Positions 51,258-60,373 of a stretch of 64,000 nt of DNA are shown here, piece after piece; within the stretch, counting starts at the first letter, position 1, and each line of letters opens with the position of its first letter. The DNA comes from Brevibacillus agri (lineage in GTDB: Bacteria > Bacillota > Bacilli > Brevibacillales > Brevibacillaceae): positions 974,001-1,038,000 of the forward strand of contig NZ_CP026363.1 in assembly GCF_004117055.1 (NCBI RefSeq). The letters are read 5' to 3'. A model generated the notes under the pieces. The model worked only from the letters and a program-made list of their open reading frames with translations. It searched no databases and was not told the DNA's origin. The position numbers and the translations under genes are program-made.

Positions 51258-52004
51258 ATGGGGAAATGGTCTGGCCTGCTTGTACTTGCTCTATTGCTGG
51301 CAGTTTGTGTTGTGTACTGGATGCCTGCGCAGGCGTCGGAAGCAAAACCTGTTGCGAGCAAGCTAATGCAAACGCTCGAAGATTCAGGAGCAACGGGCGT
51401 ATCCATCCAGGTACGCGCGCGTGTGGCAATGGGAGAAGTGCTGCGTCCGGAAGAAGTCAAAGAGTTGGCACGGACATGGGCAAAAAAGCTGGAGATCCCT
51501 CTTTCCCTTGACGGGGAATCGCAGAACAGCAACGTTCTTATGTATCGGACTACATACAAGCAAAACGGCGTTTCGGTGCGCTACGAGGTGACAGGCGTTC
51601 CTAAAAATGGTTCGTTTGACACATATCTAGTGCTGCAATTATCCGGAAGCCGTGAATCCCTACTATATATTGAGCAGATACAAGAAACCTTCGCGAAAGC
51701 CCTGAAAAATGCCGACTTTATTCCGCAAATTAGCACTTGTATTCGCGGATTGTACAATGTTAAGATGAGTGTTGACCAACAGGGGGGTAAAATTATGTCG
51801 ATTTTTGCTACCCTCCAGGCAACAGAATTGGAACGTTTACAAGATGAGACGGTTGTCAGTATTTCCGGACATACCCCTTTGTGGGAGCCATTCATCGCGT
51901 TAAACGGGCAAAAGATGAATCTGCAAGTGGCGACACACCGTGACAGTGGCAATGCTGGCACATGGGTCACTGTAGGTACGCCAATCATCACAGTGGAATA
52001 TTAG
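51258..52004 (+). CDS. ywmB: YwmB-family exported protein
   Basis: The 248-residue protein has a signal peptide (LLVLALLLAVCVVYWMPAQA) and matches the YwmB family of unknown function, known from spore-formers. The body is rich in beta strands, with the segment TYKQNGVSVRYEVTG. ATG follows GGGGAGAGGA. The order ywmB-murA-spoIID is conserved. Confidence 0.88.
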   Translation: MGKWSGLLVLALLLAVCVVYWMPAQASEAKPVASKLMQTLEDSGATGVSIQVRARVAMGEVLRPEEVKELARTWAKKLEIPLSLDGESQNSNVLMYRTTYKQNGVSVRYEVTGVPKNGSFDTYLVLQLSGSRESLLYIEQIQETFAKALKNADFIPQISTCIRGLYNVKMSVDQQGGKIMSIFATLQATELERLQDETVVSISGHTPLWEPFIALNGQKMNLQVATHRDSGNAGTWVTVGTPIITVEY

Positions 52005-52022
52005 CACGCGGAGGGGTACACA

Positions 52023-53348
52023 TTGGATAAAATTATTGTCCGTGGTGGTAAGGCATTGGCCGGTAATGTGAAAGTATCTGGCGCCAAAAATGCCGTACTC
52101 CCTATTATTGCAGCATCTATCCTGGCAGAAGAAGGAACATGCGTGATCTCGGATGTACCTGCTCTCGACGATGTCAGGACGATATGCGACCTCTTGAAAT
52201 CGATGGGAATCTCCCTTACATATGATCATGAAGTGCTGACAATCCATGCTTCCGAGCTCACCAGCGTGGAAGCATCCTATGAACTGGTCCGCAAAATGCG
52301 TGCATCCTTCCTGGTGATGGGGCCGCTTTTGGCAAGAAAAGGACAGGCTCGTGTCGCTCTTCCAGGTGGTTGTGCCATTGGTACCCGCCCGATCGACCAA
52401 CACCTAAAAGGGTTTGAGGCTATGGGAGCCAAAATCGAGATCGGACAAGGGTTTATTGAAGCGAAAGCAGACGGGCGATTGAAAGGGGCAAAAATCTACC
52501 TCGATATCGCAAGCGTCGGCGCAACGGAAAATATCATGATGGCGGCTGCTTTGGCCGAAGGGACGACCGTGATTGAAAACGCGGCAGAGGAGCCGGAGAT
52601 TGTCGACCTGGCCAACTTCCTGAACAGAATGGGCGCAAAAATCCGCGGTGCGGGAACTGGCTCTATTCGCATTGAAGGCGTGGAAAAGCTGAAGGGCTGC
52701 ACGCATTGCGTCATCCCTGACCGGATCGAGGCGGGAACGTTCATGGTAGCCGCAGCGATTACGGGTGGCGATGTCTTTGTGGAAGGCGCGATTTGCGATC
52801 ACCTGAAATCCGTCACTGCCAAGCTGCGGGAAATGGGCGTAGAGGTAGACGAGCAGGAGAACGGCATTCGCGTTCGCCGGACTGGTCCGCTCAAGGCTGT
52901 CGATCTCAAGACGCTGCCGTATCCAGGCTTCCCGACTGACATGCAGTCGCAAATGATGGCGCTTTTGCTTGTTTCAGAAGGAACGAGCATCGTGACTGAA
53001 ACCGTTTTTGAAAATCGTTTCATGCACGTGGAAGAGTTCCGCCGCATGAATGCCAATATCAAAATCGAAGGACGCAGTGCGATTGTGGAAGGCGGCTCCA
53101 AGCTGACCGGAAGCAAGGTAGCAGCGACTGATTTGCGCGCAGGTGCCGCATTGGTGCTGGCTGGCTTGGTGTCAGAGGGGGAGACAGAGGTTACGGCTCT
53201 CCATCATATCGACCGTGGGTACGTGAACTTTACGGAAAAACTGCTGGCGCTTGGGGCAGATGTAGAGCGCGTAGGCCCAGAGGAGAAAAAGCGCGAAGCG
53301 GTAGTACCGGATACGATCAAGGTAAGCTTCTCTCCTAATTTTGCGTAA
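52023..53348 (+). CDS. murAA: UDP-GlcNAc 1-carboxyvinyltransferase, main copy
   Basis: The 441-residue enzyme catalyses the first committed peptidoglycan step. The catalytic cysteine is C117 in [11 protein letters not shown]. It is about 14 residues longer at the C-terminus than the copy at 1772. TTG is the start, after GGAGGGGT. The spoIID neighbour marks it as the MurAA-type copy, which is the essential one in Bacillus. Confidence 0.96.
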   Translation: MDKIIVRGGKALAGNVKVSGAKNAVLPIIAASILAEEGTCVISDVPALDDVRTICDLLKSMGISLTYDHEVLTIHASELTSVEASYELVRKMRASFLVMGPLLARKGQARVALPGGCAIGTRPIDQHLKGFEAMGAKIEIGQGFIEAKADGRLKGAKIYLDIASVGATENIMMAAALAEGTTVIENAAEEPEIVDLANFLNRMGAKIRGAGTGSIRIEGVEKLKGCTHCVIPDRIEAGTFMVAAAITGGDVFVEGAICDHLKSVTAKLREMGVEVDEQENGIRVRRTGPLKAVDLKTLPYPGFPTDMQSQMMALLLVSEGTSIVTETVFENRFMHVEEFRRMNANIKIEGRSAIVEGGSKLTGSKVAATDLRAGAALVLAGLVSEGETEVTALHHIDRGYVNFTEKLLALGADVERVGPEEKKREAVVPDTIKVSFSPNFA

Positions 53349-53377
53349 CCAATGTGTCAGCTATATGACAAAAACGA

Positions 53378-53408
53378 AGATTCTCTGCGAAAGCAGGGGG
53401 TCTTTTTT
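53378..53408 (+). terminator. Terminator after murAA
   Basis: AGATTCTCTGC (53378-53388) and GCAGGGGGTCT (53393-53403) pair around GAAA, with G-U pairs, followed by T residues. Confidence 0.85.
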
Positions 53409-53500
53409 CTTTTCTCGCGACTCTCTTACTCTCTCGTTCTATCGGTCTGCGGCAGTACATAGACTGAAAGTGTCTAGCACTTAACGGGGAGGATCACTTG

Positions 53501-54517
53501 ATGAAACGCTACTTGCTCATAGGGTTTATCACTTTGCCGATCTTGCTCGTCCTGATGCCGGCCGCGCTGGTCTATCTGTTTGCTCCCTCGCACGATTCGG
53601 CCGCCCAGCCAGCCGCAGCCGTCCAAGGGCAGGACAAACCCGCAATGGCCGGAACTGCCCCGTCGCTTTCCATCAAGGTCTACCGGACAGAAAAAAAGGT
53701 TGTGGAGACACTGCCGCTGGAGACGTACATTGCCGGAGTGGTAGCCGCCGAGATGCCTGCCGAATTTGAACTGGAGGCGCTGAAAGCCCAGGCGATGGCT
53801 GCGCGAACGTATATCGTGCGCAGGTTGAAGCAAGGGAAGTTCGACGACGTGCCGGCAGGCGGACAGGTGCTGGATACCGTCCAGCATCAGGTCTATATGG
53901 ATGAAGCGCAGCGCCGCGAGCGCTGGGGGGACCAATACGAATGGAAAAGCAAGCGCATCGAGCAAGCCGTTCAGGCAACTGCGGGTGTCGTGCTGACGTA
54001 CCAGGGAGAGCCGATTGATGCGACGTTTTTTTCCACCAGCAACGGTTTCACCGAAAACTCGGATGAGTACTGGGAAAGGCCGATCCCTTATTTGAAAAGC
54101 GTTGCCAGCCCGTGGGATATCGAGTCTCCCCGTTATGAAGAAACGGTGGTCAAGTCGACGGCAGAGCTGGAAAAAGAGCTGGGCGTGAAGCTTGCGCAGG
54201 AGGCGTCTTCAAGTGGGGCCTGGTATCGAATCGAGTCGCGAACGACAGGCAATCGGGTTGGCAAGATCAGCATTGGCGGCAAGGAGTTCAGCGGGCGGGA
54301 ATTTCGCGAAAAGCTGAATTTAAATTCGTCGTCCTTTTCGTTGGAACTCAGGGGGAATCAGGTGTTTATTACGACCAAAGGATACGGCCACGGTGTCGGC
54401 ATGAGCCAGTGGGGAGCAAACGGCATGGCCAAGAGCGGAAAAACCGCCGAGCAGATCGTGAAGCACTTCTATCAAGGAATCAGCCTGCAGGAATACTCGC
54501 AAATTTTGCGCGCCTAG
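53501..54517 (+). CDS. spoIID: Stage II sporulation protein D
   Basis: The 338-residue membrane-anchored lytic transglycosylase acts with SpoIIP and SpoIIM in engulfment. A single N-terminal helix (LLIGFITLPILLVLMPAALVYL) is followed by the SpoIID domain with PLETYIAGVVAAEMPAEFE. The conserved AMAARTYIVRR, FFSTSNGFTENSDEYW and GYGHGVGMSQWGANGMA segments are present. ATG 53501 is eight bases from GGGGAGG. The box CATAGACT at 53458-53465 resembles a sigma-E -10, the regulator known for spoIID; the -35 is weak. Confidence 0.95.
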   Translation: MKRYLLIGFITLPILLVLMPAALVYLFAPSHDSAAQPAAAVQGQDKPAMAGTAPSLSIKVYRTEKKVVETLPLETYIAGVVAAEMPAEFELEALKAQAMAARTYIVRRLKQGKFDDVPAGGQVLDTVQHQVYMDEAQRRERWGDQYEWKSKRIEQAVQATAGVVLTYQGEPIDATFFSTSNGFTENSDEYWERPIPYLKSVASPWDIESPRYEETVVKSTAELEKELGVKLAQEASSSGAWYRIESRTTGNRVGKISIGGKEFSGREFREKLNLNSSSFSLELRGNQVFITTKGYGHGVGMSQWGANGMAKSGKTAEQIVKHFYQGISLQEYSQILRA

Positions 54518-54558
54518 CAAAAAAGAACGCAAATTTTTACTTTTCCCTACTCCCTCAG

Positions 54559-54587
54559 GTTTATACGCCAAAATTCTGGCGATACTG
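54559..54587 (+). promoter_or_regulatory. Sigma-F-type promoter of spoIIQ
   Basis: GTTTA (54559-54563) and GGCGATACTG (54578-54587) are separated by 14 bases and match the forespore sigma-F pattern (GywTA, then GGhnAnAhTr) at every defined position. The same region forms a hairpin: TCCCTCAG (54551-54558) with CTGAGGGA (54585-54592), and CGCCA with TGGCG inside. spoIIQ is a known sigma-F gene. Confidence 0.75.
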
Positions 54588-54608
54588 AGGGATGAGGTGA
54601 TGAATAAA

Positions 54609-55334
54609 ATGGAAGATCAAAAAAATCAAAATCAACCGATTCCATTCAAGAAGGCAAGCTCTTGGAAAAAAGTTTTGGGCAAGAAGTGGGCGTTCCCCGC
54701 AATCTACATCGGAACCGCAGCAATCATTCTCGCTTTTGTGATGTGGTATCAGGGCAGCGTCATGGACACGGTCTCCAAAATGACGAATGTCGGGGATAAC
54801 GTGGCAGTGACAACTCCAGCGGCTCCTGAGACACCAGAGCAAAGCGAAGAAGCGGTACCTGTAACAAGTGGCGTTCAACCGTTGGCATGGCCTGTAGGCA
54901 AAAACGTTCAGTATGAGCTGGGAATGGGCTACTACGATGAGCAGGCGTCCAAAGACGAGCAGCAAAAAGCGCTCGTCAAGTACGGCAATTCCTTCTACCC
55001 GCACACGGGTATTGATTTGAAGGCAACCGACGGCAAGAGCTTTGATGTTGTCGCTGCGCTCGCCGGAAAAGTGACCAAGGTGGAGAATGATCCGCTCGTC
55101 GGCAAAACCGTTGAGGTAGAGCACGCTGACAAAATGGTCACCGTTTATCAAAGCCTGGAAAACATCACAGTCAAACCGGGCGATGAAGTGACACAGGGCC
55201 AGGTCATCGGATCGGCCGGCCGCAACGAGTATGAAAAAGACTTCGGCGTCCACCTCCACTTTGAAGTACATGTGGACGGCAAGCCGGTCAACCCTCAGCA
55301 ATATTTGCTGCAGGCGGAAGCAAAAAATCAATAA
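54609..55334 (+). CDS. spoIIQ: SpoIIQ, forespore M23-fold channel protein
   Basis: The protein (241 residues) is a forespore membrane protein that docks with SpoIIIAH in the engulfment channel. One helix (AIYIGTAAIILAFVMWY, about 32-48) is followed by a LytM/M23 domain. The zinc ligands H132 and D136 (HTGID) and H215/H217 (HLHF) are all kept, unlike Bacillus subtilis SpoIIQ. ATG 54609 is chosen because the sigma-F promoter would start RNA near 54594 and GAGGTGA at 54594-54600 is well placed for it; ATG 54600 would leave no ribosome site. Confidence 0.93.
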   Translation: MEDQKNQNQPIPFKKASSWKKVLGKKWAFPAIYIGTAAIILAFVMWYQGSVMDTVSKMTNVGDNVAVTTPAAPETPEQSEEAVPVTSGVQPLAWPVGKNVQYELGMGYYDEQASKDEQQKALVKYGNSFYPHTGIDLKATDGKSFDVVAALAGKVTKVENDPLVGKTVEVEHADKMVTVYQSLENITVKPGDEVTQGQVIGSAGRNEYEKDFGVHLHFEVHVDGKPVNPQQYLLQAEAKNQ

Positions 55335-55351
55335 CAGGCGAAATCATGGAA

Positions 55352-55389
55352 AACACCTGCAAAATCAAGCGTCTTGCGGGTGTTTTTTT
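55352..55389 (+). terminator. Terminator after spoIIQ
   Basis: AACACCTGCAA (55352-55362) and TTGCGGGTGTT (55374-55384) pair with one G-U pair, followed by a run of T residues. Confidence 0.85.
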
Positions 55390-55479
55390 GCTGTTGGTAC
55401 AAACTGTGGAAAAAAGATGCGGCCGTGCTGGCTTGTCAGGCTTGGAAACGTAGAATATGTGTCCCTACGCACCCATATA

Positions 55480-55503
55480 TTGTATCAGACAATGTAGATA
55501 CAA
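55480..55503. promoter_or_regulatory. Inverted repeat at the spoIIID start region
   Basis: TTGTATC (55480-55486) and GATACAA (55497-55503) are perfect inverted copies ten bases apart, just ahead of the ribosome site. CAGACAAT (55486-55493) also resembles a sigma-E -10. It may be a regulator site; that is a guess. Confidence 0.35.
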
Positions 55504-55516
55504 GGAGGCGAGTAAT

Positions 55517-55804
55517 GTGCACGACTACATCAAAGAGCGGACCATCAAGATTGGCCGATATATAGTAGAGACGCGAAATACGGTTCGGATGATCGCCAAA
55601 GAGTTCGGTGTTTCCAAAAGCACAGTGCACAAGGACTTGACGGAAAGGCTGCCTGAAATAAATCCGGAGCTGGCTAACCAGGTTAAGGAAATTTTGGAAT
55701 ATCACAAAGCCATCAGACATCTTCGGGGAGGCGAAGCGACCAAGATCAAGTACAAGCGGCGCAGTAAAAAAGTCCGCGTGGAACAGGAGGAAAGTGTCCA
55801 ATAA
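55517..55804 (+). CDS. spoIIID: SpoIIID transcription regulator
   Basis: The protein (95 residues) is the mother-cell DNA-binding regulator acting with sigma-E and toward sigma-K. The helix-turn-helix is RMIAKEFGVSKSTVHKDL, and the basic tail TKIKYKRRSKKVRV is the second DNA contact. GTG 55517 follows AAGGAGGCG; the ORF open from 55457 has no ribosome site. It precedes mbl, as in Bacillus. Confidence 0.96.
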   Translation: MHDYIKERTIKIGRYIVETRNTVRMIAKEFGVSKSTVHKDLTERLPEINPELANQVKEILEYHKAIRHLRGGEATKIKYKRRSKKVRVEQEESVQ

Positions 55805-55881
55805 AGAATTTCCTTGTCCTCTCACGTAGAAGAGCCTATGATATTAGGTAGAAATGTAACTGGTAACAGGGAGGACCTTTC

Positions 55882-56898
55882 ATGTTTGGCAAAGATATCG
55901 GGATCGACTTGGGGACGGCCAATGTCTTGGTGTATGTAAAAGGCAAGGGGATAGTCCTAGACGAACCATCTGTCGTGGCAATAGATAATAATACAAGAAA
56001 AGTATTGGCCGTGGGGCACGAAGCGCATCGCATGGTGGGCCGCACCCCAGGTAATATCGTAGCGATCCGACCTTTGCGCGAAGGGGTCATTGCGGATTTC
56101 GAGATTACGGAAGCGATGCTGAAGCACTTTTTGAACAAAATCGGCGGGAAAAGCATGTTTGCGCGCCCACGCATTCTGATCTGCTGCCCGACGAACATTA
56201 CGTCTGTCGAGCAAAAAGCGATTCGCGAAGCAGCAGAGCGCAGTGGCGGCGCAAGACAGGTATTTATCGAAGAAGAACCGAAAGTTGCCGCAGTAGGGGC
56301 AGGGATGGATATTTTTCAGCCGTCGGGCAATATGGTAGTGGATATCGGTGGGGGTACGACCGATGTTGCGGTACTGTCTATGGGCGATATTGTCACGTCT
56401 TCCTCCATCAAAATAGCTGGAGACACATTCGATGTGGCCATTATGCGGTACATAAAAAATAAATACAAACTGCTGATTGGAGAGCGTACGGCTGAAGATA
56501 TCAAGGTTCAGATCGGAACCGTATCCGGCGGGCGCCAGGACGAAATGGACATTCGTGGTCGAGACATGGTAAGCGGCTTGCCGCAAACAATTACCATTCA
56601 ATCGGGCGAAGTCCAAGAAGCCCTGGCCGAGTCGGTGAGCGCGATTGTACAAGCCTCCAAATCTGTTTTGGAACGAACACCTCCGGAGCTTTCTGCCGAT
56701 ATAATTGATAAGGGTGTTTTCCTGACCGGCGGCGGCGCACTTTTGCACGGTATCGACGAGATTTTGGCAGAGGAGCTGAAGGTTCCTGTGCTGGTAGCGG
56801 AAGAGCCGATGATGTGTGTAGCCAAAGGAACCGGAATGATGCTGGACTATTTGGACAAAGTACCGGCTCACTCGAATAGGCGATTATTCAGGGGGTAA
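55882..56898 (+). CDS. mbl: Mbl, actin-like cell shape protein
   Basis: The 338-residue MreB-family filament protein guides side-wall synthesis. It has the ATPase phosphate motifs IDLGTANVLVYVKGKG and VVDIGGGTTDVAVLS and the adenosine motif VFLTGGGALLHGID. The place between spoIIID and flhO identifies it as Mbl rather than MreB. ATG follows GGGAGGACC. Confidence 0.95.
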   Translation: MFGKDIGIDLGTANVLVYVKGKGIVLDEPSVVAIDNNTRKVLAVGHEAHRMVGRTPGNIVAIRPLREGVIADFEITEAMLKHFLNKIGGKSMFARPRILICCPTNITSVEQKAIREAAERSGGARQVFIEEEPKVAAVGAGMDIFQPSGNMVVDIGGGTTDVAVLSMGDIVTSSSIKIAGDTFDVAIMRYIKNKYKLLIGERTAEDIKVQIGTVSGGRQDEMDIRGRDMVSGLPQTITIQSGEVQEALAESVSAIVQASKSVLERTPPELSADIIDKGVFLTGGGALLHGIDEILAEELKVPVLVAEEPMMCVAKGTGMMLDYLDKVPAHSNRRLFRG

Positions 56899-56904
56899 GA
56901 TGAC

Positions 56905-57873
56905 GTGATAAGAGGCTTGTATACGTCTGCATCTGGCATGCTGGCCTTGCAAAACAGGCAAGAATCGCTGGCGAATAATCTGGCTAACATCAATACGCCT
57001 GGTTACAAACAGGACGTGGGTGTGATGCGAGCGTTTCCGGAACAGCTACTCTCGCGCATGCGCGATTCCGAAGGGCCTGAATTTCCTGGCATTCCGAATA
57101 TGCCGGGACAGCCTGCGGTAATCGGACGGTTGAACTCCGGCGTGTACATGTCGGAAGCCATCCCGAATTTTACACAAGGGGACATCGAGGAGACGCGCAA
57201 TCCGTACGATGTCGCTCTGTTGGACAACCTGCAGCCCGATCAGGACGGCAATGAACGCCGGCTGTTTTACAGCGTGGCACGGATTGAGGACTTGACGCAG
57301 CCGGCTCAGCAAGAGGATATCCGCTACACGAGGAACGGCAACTGGAGCGTAAATGCGGATGGATACCTGGTGACGCCGGACGGATACTATGTGCTCGACA
57401 ATCAAAATCAGGCGATTCGGCTGAACGATCCGGACACCGGCATCAATGTCGGCCAGGACCTGAAAATCAATCAGGCTGGCGAGCTGCTCTACCGGGATAC
57501 GGCGAGCGAGGAGTACCAGACGCTTGCCGCCCATCCGCGACTGGGCTTGAGCGTCGTGACTGATCCGCAGAAGCTCGTTCGCGAGGGAACAAACGTCTTC
57601 CGCTATGAAGGCGACGCAGAGGTACAAGCAATCGACATCGTGGAAGCAGAAGATCAGGCTGCACTGGCAGCCGGAGAGTACGATACGCCTGCTGTTGCAG
57701 GGCGATACGGCACGCAGCAGGGCTGGAGAGAGCGCTCCAACGTAGACCCGGCGCAAACCATGACAAGCATGATGAGCGTGCTGCGCGCGTATGAGGCGAA
57801 TCAGCGGGTGATTACGACAATTGATGGCACGCTGGACAAGGCCGCTAATGAAATCGGACGGGTAAATGGATAA
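56905..57873 (+). CDS. flhO: FlhO, flagellar rod/hook-basal-body protein
   Basis: The 322-residue protein shares the FlgG/FlgF-type fold. The N-terminal MIRGLYTSASGMLALQNRQ and SLANNLANINTPGYK are the flagellar rod signature, and the end TMTSMMSVLRAYEANQRVITTID is the matching C-terminal helix. In Bacillus FlhO and FlhP are distal-rod proteins. GTG follows GGGGGTAAGATGAC, six bases after mbl. Confidence 0.93.
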   Translation: MIRGLYTSASGMLALQNRQESLANNLANINTPGYKQDVGVMRAFPEQLLSRMRDSEGPEFPGIPNMPGQPAVIGRLNSGVYMSEAIPNFTQGDIEETRNPYDVALLDNLQPDQDGNERRLFYSVARIEDLTQPAQQEDIRYTRNGNWSVNADGYLVTPDGYYVLDNQNQAIRLNDPDTGINVGQDLKINQAGELLYRDTASEEYQTLAAHPRLGLSVVTDPQKLVREGTNVFRYEGDAEVQAIDIVEAEDQAALAAGEYDTPAVAGRYGTQQGWRERSNVDPAQTMTSMMSVLRAYEANQRVITTIDGTLDKAANEIGRVNG

Positions 57874-57888
57874 TAGGAGGTAGGAAGG

Positions 57889-58722
57889 ATGCAGTCGCTT
57901 AACATCTCGACATCGGCCATGCGCGGCATTCAGCAGGCGTTGGACAATACCGCCAACAACCTGGCGAATATTGATACCATTGGCTACAAGCGCAGAGTGG
58001 CATCGTTTTCCGAGCTTCTCGCCGATTCGATGACCGAGCAGCCGGCAGTGGACAATCAAAACCGCAATACGCCTGCAGGCTTGCGTGTGGGCAGTGGCGC
58101 CCGCCTCGGCTTGACCAAGCTCGATCTCGGTCAGGGCAGCGTCAAGCTGACGGATGTGCCGACGAATGTGCTGATTGAAGGGCCGGGCTATTTTCTGGTC
58201 ACGCACAAAATCAAGGATGCAACCGGAGCGGTAATTCAGGAAGAAAGTCGCCTTACGCGCGACGGCTCTTTCAAGGTACAATACGATGATGACGAGGGCG
58301 GCTATGTGCTGCACACGACATCCGGCCACATTCTCACGGACAATAACGGTGTGAACATCGTTTTGCCTGAGCCGGTGCAAGACATTCAAATTACGCCAGA
58401 GGGCGAGCTTTCTGCCAATGGAGTCTCCTATGGCACGATCGGCGTCTGGAAAGTGGACAATCCGGATCAATTGCAGCAGGTGGGACAAAACTTGTTCGAC
58501 GCCGAGCTTGCTTCCGGGGAAAACCCGATGACCAAGTATGCCAACGCCATTGAGGAAGGCATTGCTTCACTGCGCCAGGGGGCACTGGAAGGCTCCAACG
58601 TGACGATGACAGAGGAAATGTCGCAACTGGTGAACATTCAACGCGCTTATCAACTGAATTCGCGGGCCATCGGCATCAGCGATCAGATGATGGGAATTGC
58701 CAATTCGCTGCGCAGCAGATAA
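57889..58722 (+). CDS. flhP: FlhP, flagellar rod protein
   Basis: The 277-residue protein has the rod-family signature NTANNLANIDTIGYKRR at the start and SNVTMTEEMSQLVNIQRAYQ near the end. It pairs with flhO, 15 bases upstream. ATG follows AGGAGGTAGGA. Confidence 0.93.
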   Translation: MQSLNISTSAMRGIQQALDNTANNLANIDTIGYKRRVASFSELLADSMTEQPAVDNQNRNTPAGLRVGSGARLGLTKLDLGQGSVKLTDVPTNVLIEGPGYFLVTHKIKDATGAVIQEESRLTRDGSFKVQYDDDEGGYVLHTTSGHILTDNNGVNIVLPEPVQDIQITPEGELSANGVSYGTIGVWKVDNPDQLQQVGQNLFDAELASGENPMTKYANAIEEGIASLRQGALEGSNVTMTEEMSQLVNIQRAYQLNSRAIGISDQMMGIANSLRSR

Positions 58723-58755
58723 TTCATTCAATCAGTGACGACGGAGGAGAGGAGC

Positions 58756-59010
58756 ATGGAACAAGGGAAGGGTAGAAGGTTCCCGCGTGATACCGAAGAG
58801 GTTAGGAAAAAGCCAAAAGAGCGGGAACGGAGCGGCAGAAACTGGCGAGTGACGGTCGCCAAGATTGTGCTGGTCCCACTCCTGTTGTTTTTCTCTCTCG
58901 TCATCGGTTTGGTAATTGGCTACGGAGTAGTGGGACACAAGCCGACAGCGGAAGTATTTGATCTCGGGACATACAAGCATATGTGGGACTTGCTTTTTGC
59001 AGATACGTAA
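58756..59010 (+). CDS. EpuA-like small membrane protein
   Basis: The protein (84 residues from ATG 58756) has a basic N-terminus rich in K and R and one hydrophobic helix (IVLVPLLLFFSLVIGLVIG), ending KHMWDLLFADT. Proteins like this are labelled EpuA and are often mis-named DNA-directed RNA polymerase beta; no polymerase role is shown. ATG follows GGAGAGGAG. Confidence 0.85.
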   Translation: MEQGKGRRFPRDTEEVRKKPKERERSGRNWRVTVAKIVLVPLLLFFSLVIGLVIGYGVVGHKPTAEVFDLGTYKHMWDLLFADT

Positions 59011-59082
59011 GCAACGAAAAGAGAAGAGCAAGCTGGACAAGCCCGAACCGGATGGTTGGGGCTGCCTGTTTTTTAGAGGGAC

Positions 59083-59112
59083 TTGTTGCGCAGATTGTCC
59101 ACAGAGTATAAT
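59083..59112 (+). promoter_or_regulatory. Promoter of pgsA
   Basis: TTGTTG (59083-59088) and TATAAT (59107-59112) are 18 bases apart, about 53 bases before the start. Confidence 0.6.
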
Positions 59113-59164
59113 AGATCGAGTGGTTGAAAAAGGAAGCGACGATTCTTGCTACGGAGGGATGTCC

Positions 59165-59680
59165 GTGAATCTTCCCAATTTGCTTACGATCTTTCGCATC
59201 GTGCTCATCCCTTTGTACCTGTATGTCTTTTTCTCCGGGATTCCTTTTCACGTCGAAATCGCTTTGGGCATTTTGATTTTGGCGGGAGTCACGGACATCG
59301 CAGATGGGTACATCGCGCGGAAACATAAGCTTGTGACCACAATCGGAATCATGTTGGACCCTCTGGCAGACAAGTTAATGATGTTGGCGGTGATCGCCTC
59401 ATTGTTTTTGACAGAGCGGATCAGCGTGTGGGCCGCCCTGTTTTTCTTTATGCGTGATCTGGCCATGATAATAACAGGAGCTATTTACCACTTCCGGGGC
59501 AAAAAAACGGTACCAGCAAATGCATATGGCAAGTTGACAACAGTTCTTTTGTATTTGGTCATACCGCTTGTCATGTATAGATATCATTACAGCGAAGCGA
59601 TATTGTGGACGGTGATCGCGTTCTCGTTCATTACGAGCGCGATCTATTTAGGGAAGTTTCGGCTGTTGAACCGCACGTAA
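59165..59680 (+). CDS. pgsA: Phosphatidylglycerophosphate synthase-like CDP-alcohol transferase
   Basis: The protein (171 residues) has the CDP-alcohol phosphotransferase motif in ADGYIARK followed by GIMLDPLADKLM, and opens with NLPNLLTIFRIVLIP. It should make phosphatidylglycerophosphate from CDP-diacylglycerol and glycerol 3-phosphate. GTG 59165 is chosen because it sits at the right distance from GGAGGG and matches family starts; ATG 59159 is too close. Several family members differ in substrate, so a second paralogue may carry the main PgsA role. Confidence 0.88.
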   Translation: MNLPNLLTIFRIVLIPLYLYVFFSGIPFHVEIALGILILAGVTDIADGYIARKHKLVTTIGIMLDPLADKLMMLAVIASLFLTERISVWAALFFFMRDLAMIITGAIYHFRGKKTVPANAYGKLTTVLLYLVIPLVMYRYHYSEAILWTVIAFSFITSAIYLGKFRLLNRT

Positions 59681-59694
59681 GGGATGGAAAAAGA

Positions 59695-59730
59695 GCACTT
59701 CCCGTTTGGGGAGGAAGTGCCCCTTCTATT
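59695..59730 (+). terminator. Terminator after pgsA
   Basis: GCACTTCC (59695-59702) and GGAAGTGC (59713-59720) form an 8-bp stem with a T-rich, not pure T, tail. Confidence 0.65.
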
Positions 59731-59844
59731 TTAACCCCGCTATGCCGACTTGTCGGAGGCGGGAGTTACGTTTATTCTCAGTTTGCCAACTGGTCTTCAT
59801 GCACGGACAAGCCCAGATAAAGTATGGAAATGGAGCGATCAGAC

Positions 59845-60303
59845 ATGGAATTTAAAGCACCGCTTGATATTATGCAAATCCAGGAAATCATTCCGCACCG
59901 CTATCCGTTTTTGCTGGTGGACAAAATTGAAGAGCTGGAGCAAGGAAAACGCGCAGTCGGGATCAAGAATGTGACAGTGAACGAGCCGTTTTTCCAGGGG
60001 CATTTTCCTGGCTATCCGGTCATGCCTGGCGTCCTGATTGTGGAAGCGTTGGCGCAAGTCGGAGCTGTCGCCATCCTCAGCATGGAGGAGCATCAAGGAA
60101 AAATCGGGCTGTTTGCCGGCATTGACGAGTTTCGTTTCAAGGATCAGGTGAAGCCTGGCGACACGCTAACGCTGGAAGTTGAGCTGACGCGCGTGCGCGG
60201 TTCGATCGGCAAAGGGCACGGGAAGGCCATCGTTAATGGGAAAGTAGTCGCAGAGGGCGGACTGATGTTTGCCTTGACGGCAGGAAATAAAGCACATTCA
60301 TGA
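59845..60303 (+). CDS. fabZ: 3-hydroxyacyl-ACP dehydratase FabZ
   Basis: The protein (152 residues from ATG 59845) removes water from 3-hydroxyacyl-ACP in fatty acid elongation. [17 protein letters not shown] is the opening, and the catalytic [19 protein letters not shown] holds the active histidine and glutamate. GGAG at 59832-59835 favours ATG 59845; ATG 59824 and 59830 are also in frame. Confidence 0.95.
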   Translation: MEFKAPLDIMQIQEIIPHRYPFLLVDKIEELEQGKRAVGIKNVTVNEPFFQGHFPGYPVMPGVLIVEALAQVGAVAILSMEEHQGKIGLFAGIDEFRFKDQVKPGDTLTLEVELTRVRGSIGKGHGKAIVNGKVVAEGGLMFALTAGNKAHS

Positions 60304-60326
60304 TATCCTTGAATGTGCTTTTCTTT
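60289..60326 (+). terminator. Terminator overlapping the fabZ stop
   Basis: AAAGCACATTCA (60289-60300) and TGAATGTGCTTT (60310-60321) form a 12-bp perfect stem and a TTCTTTTC tail. The fabZ TGA is in the loop. Confidence 0.85.
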
Positions 60327-60373
60327 TCGGGTAAAATGGCTAGTGGGCAACTTATATAATGAAGGTGAAAACA

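Noticed and set aside
53458..53465. A separate feature entry for a sigma-E promoter of spoIID
   Set aside because: The -10 is plausible but no acceptable -35 is found at the right distance, so it is mentioned only with the gene.
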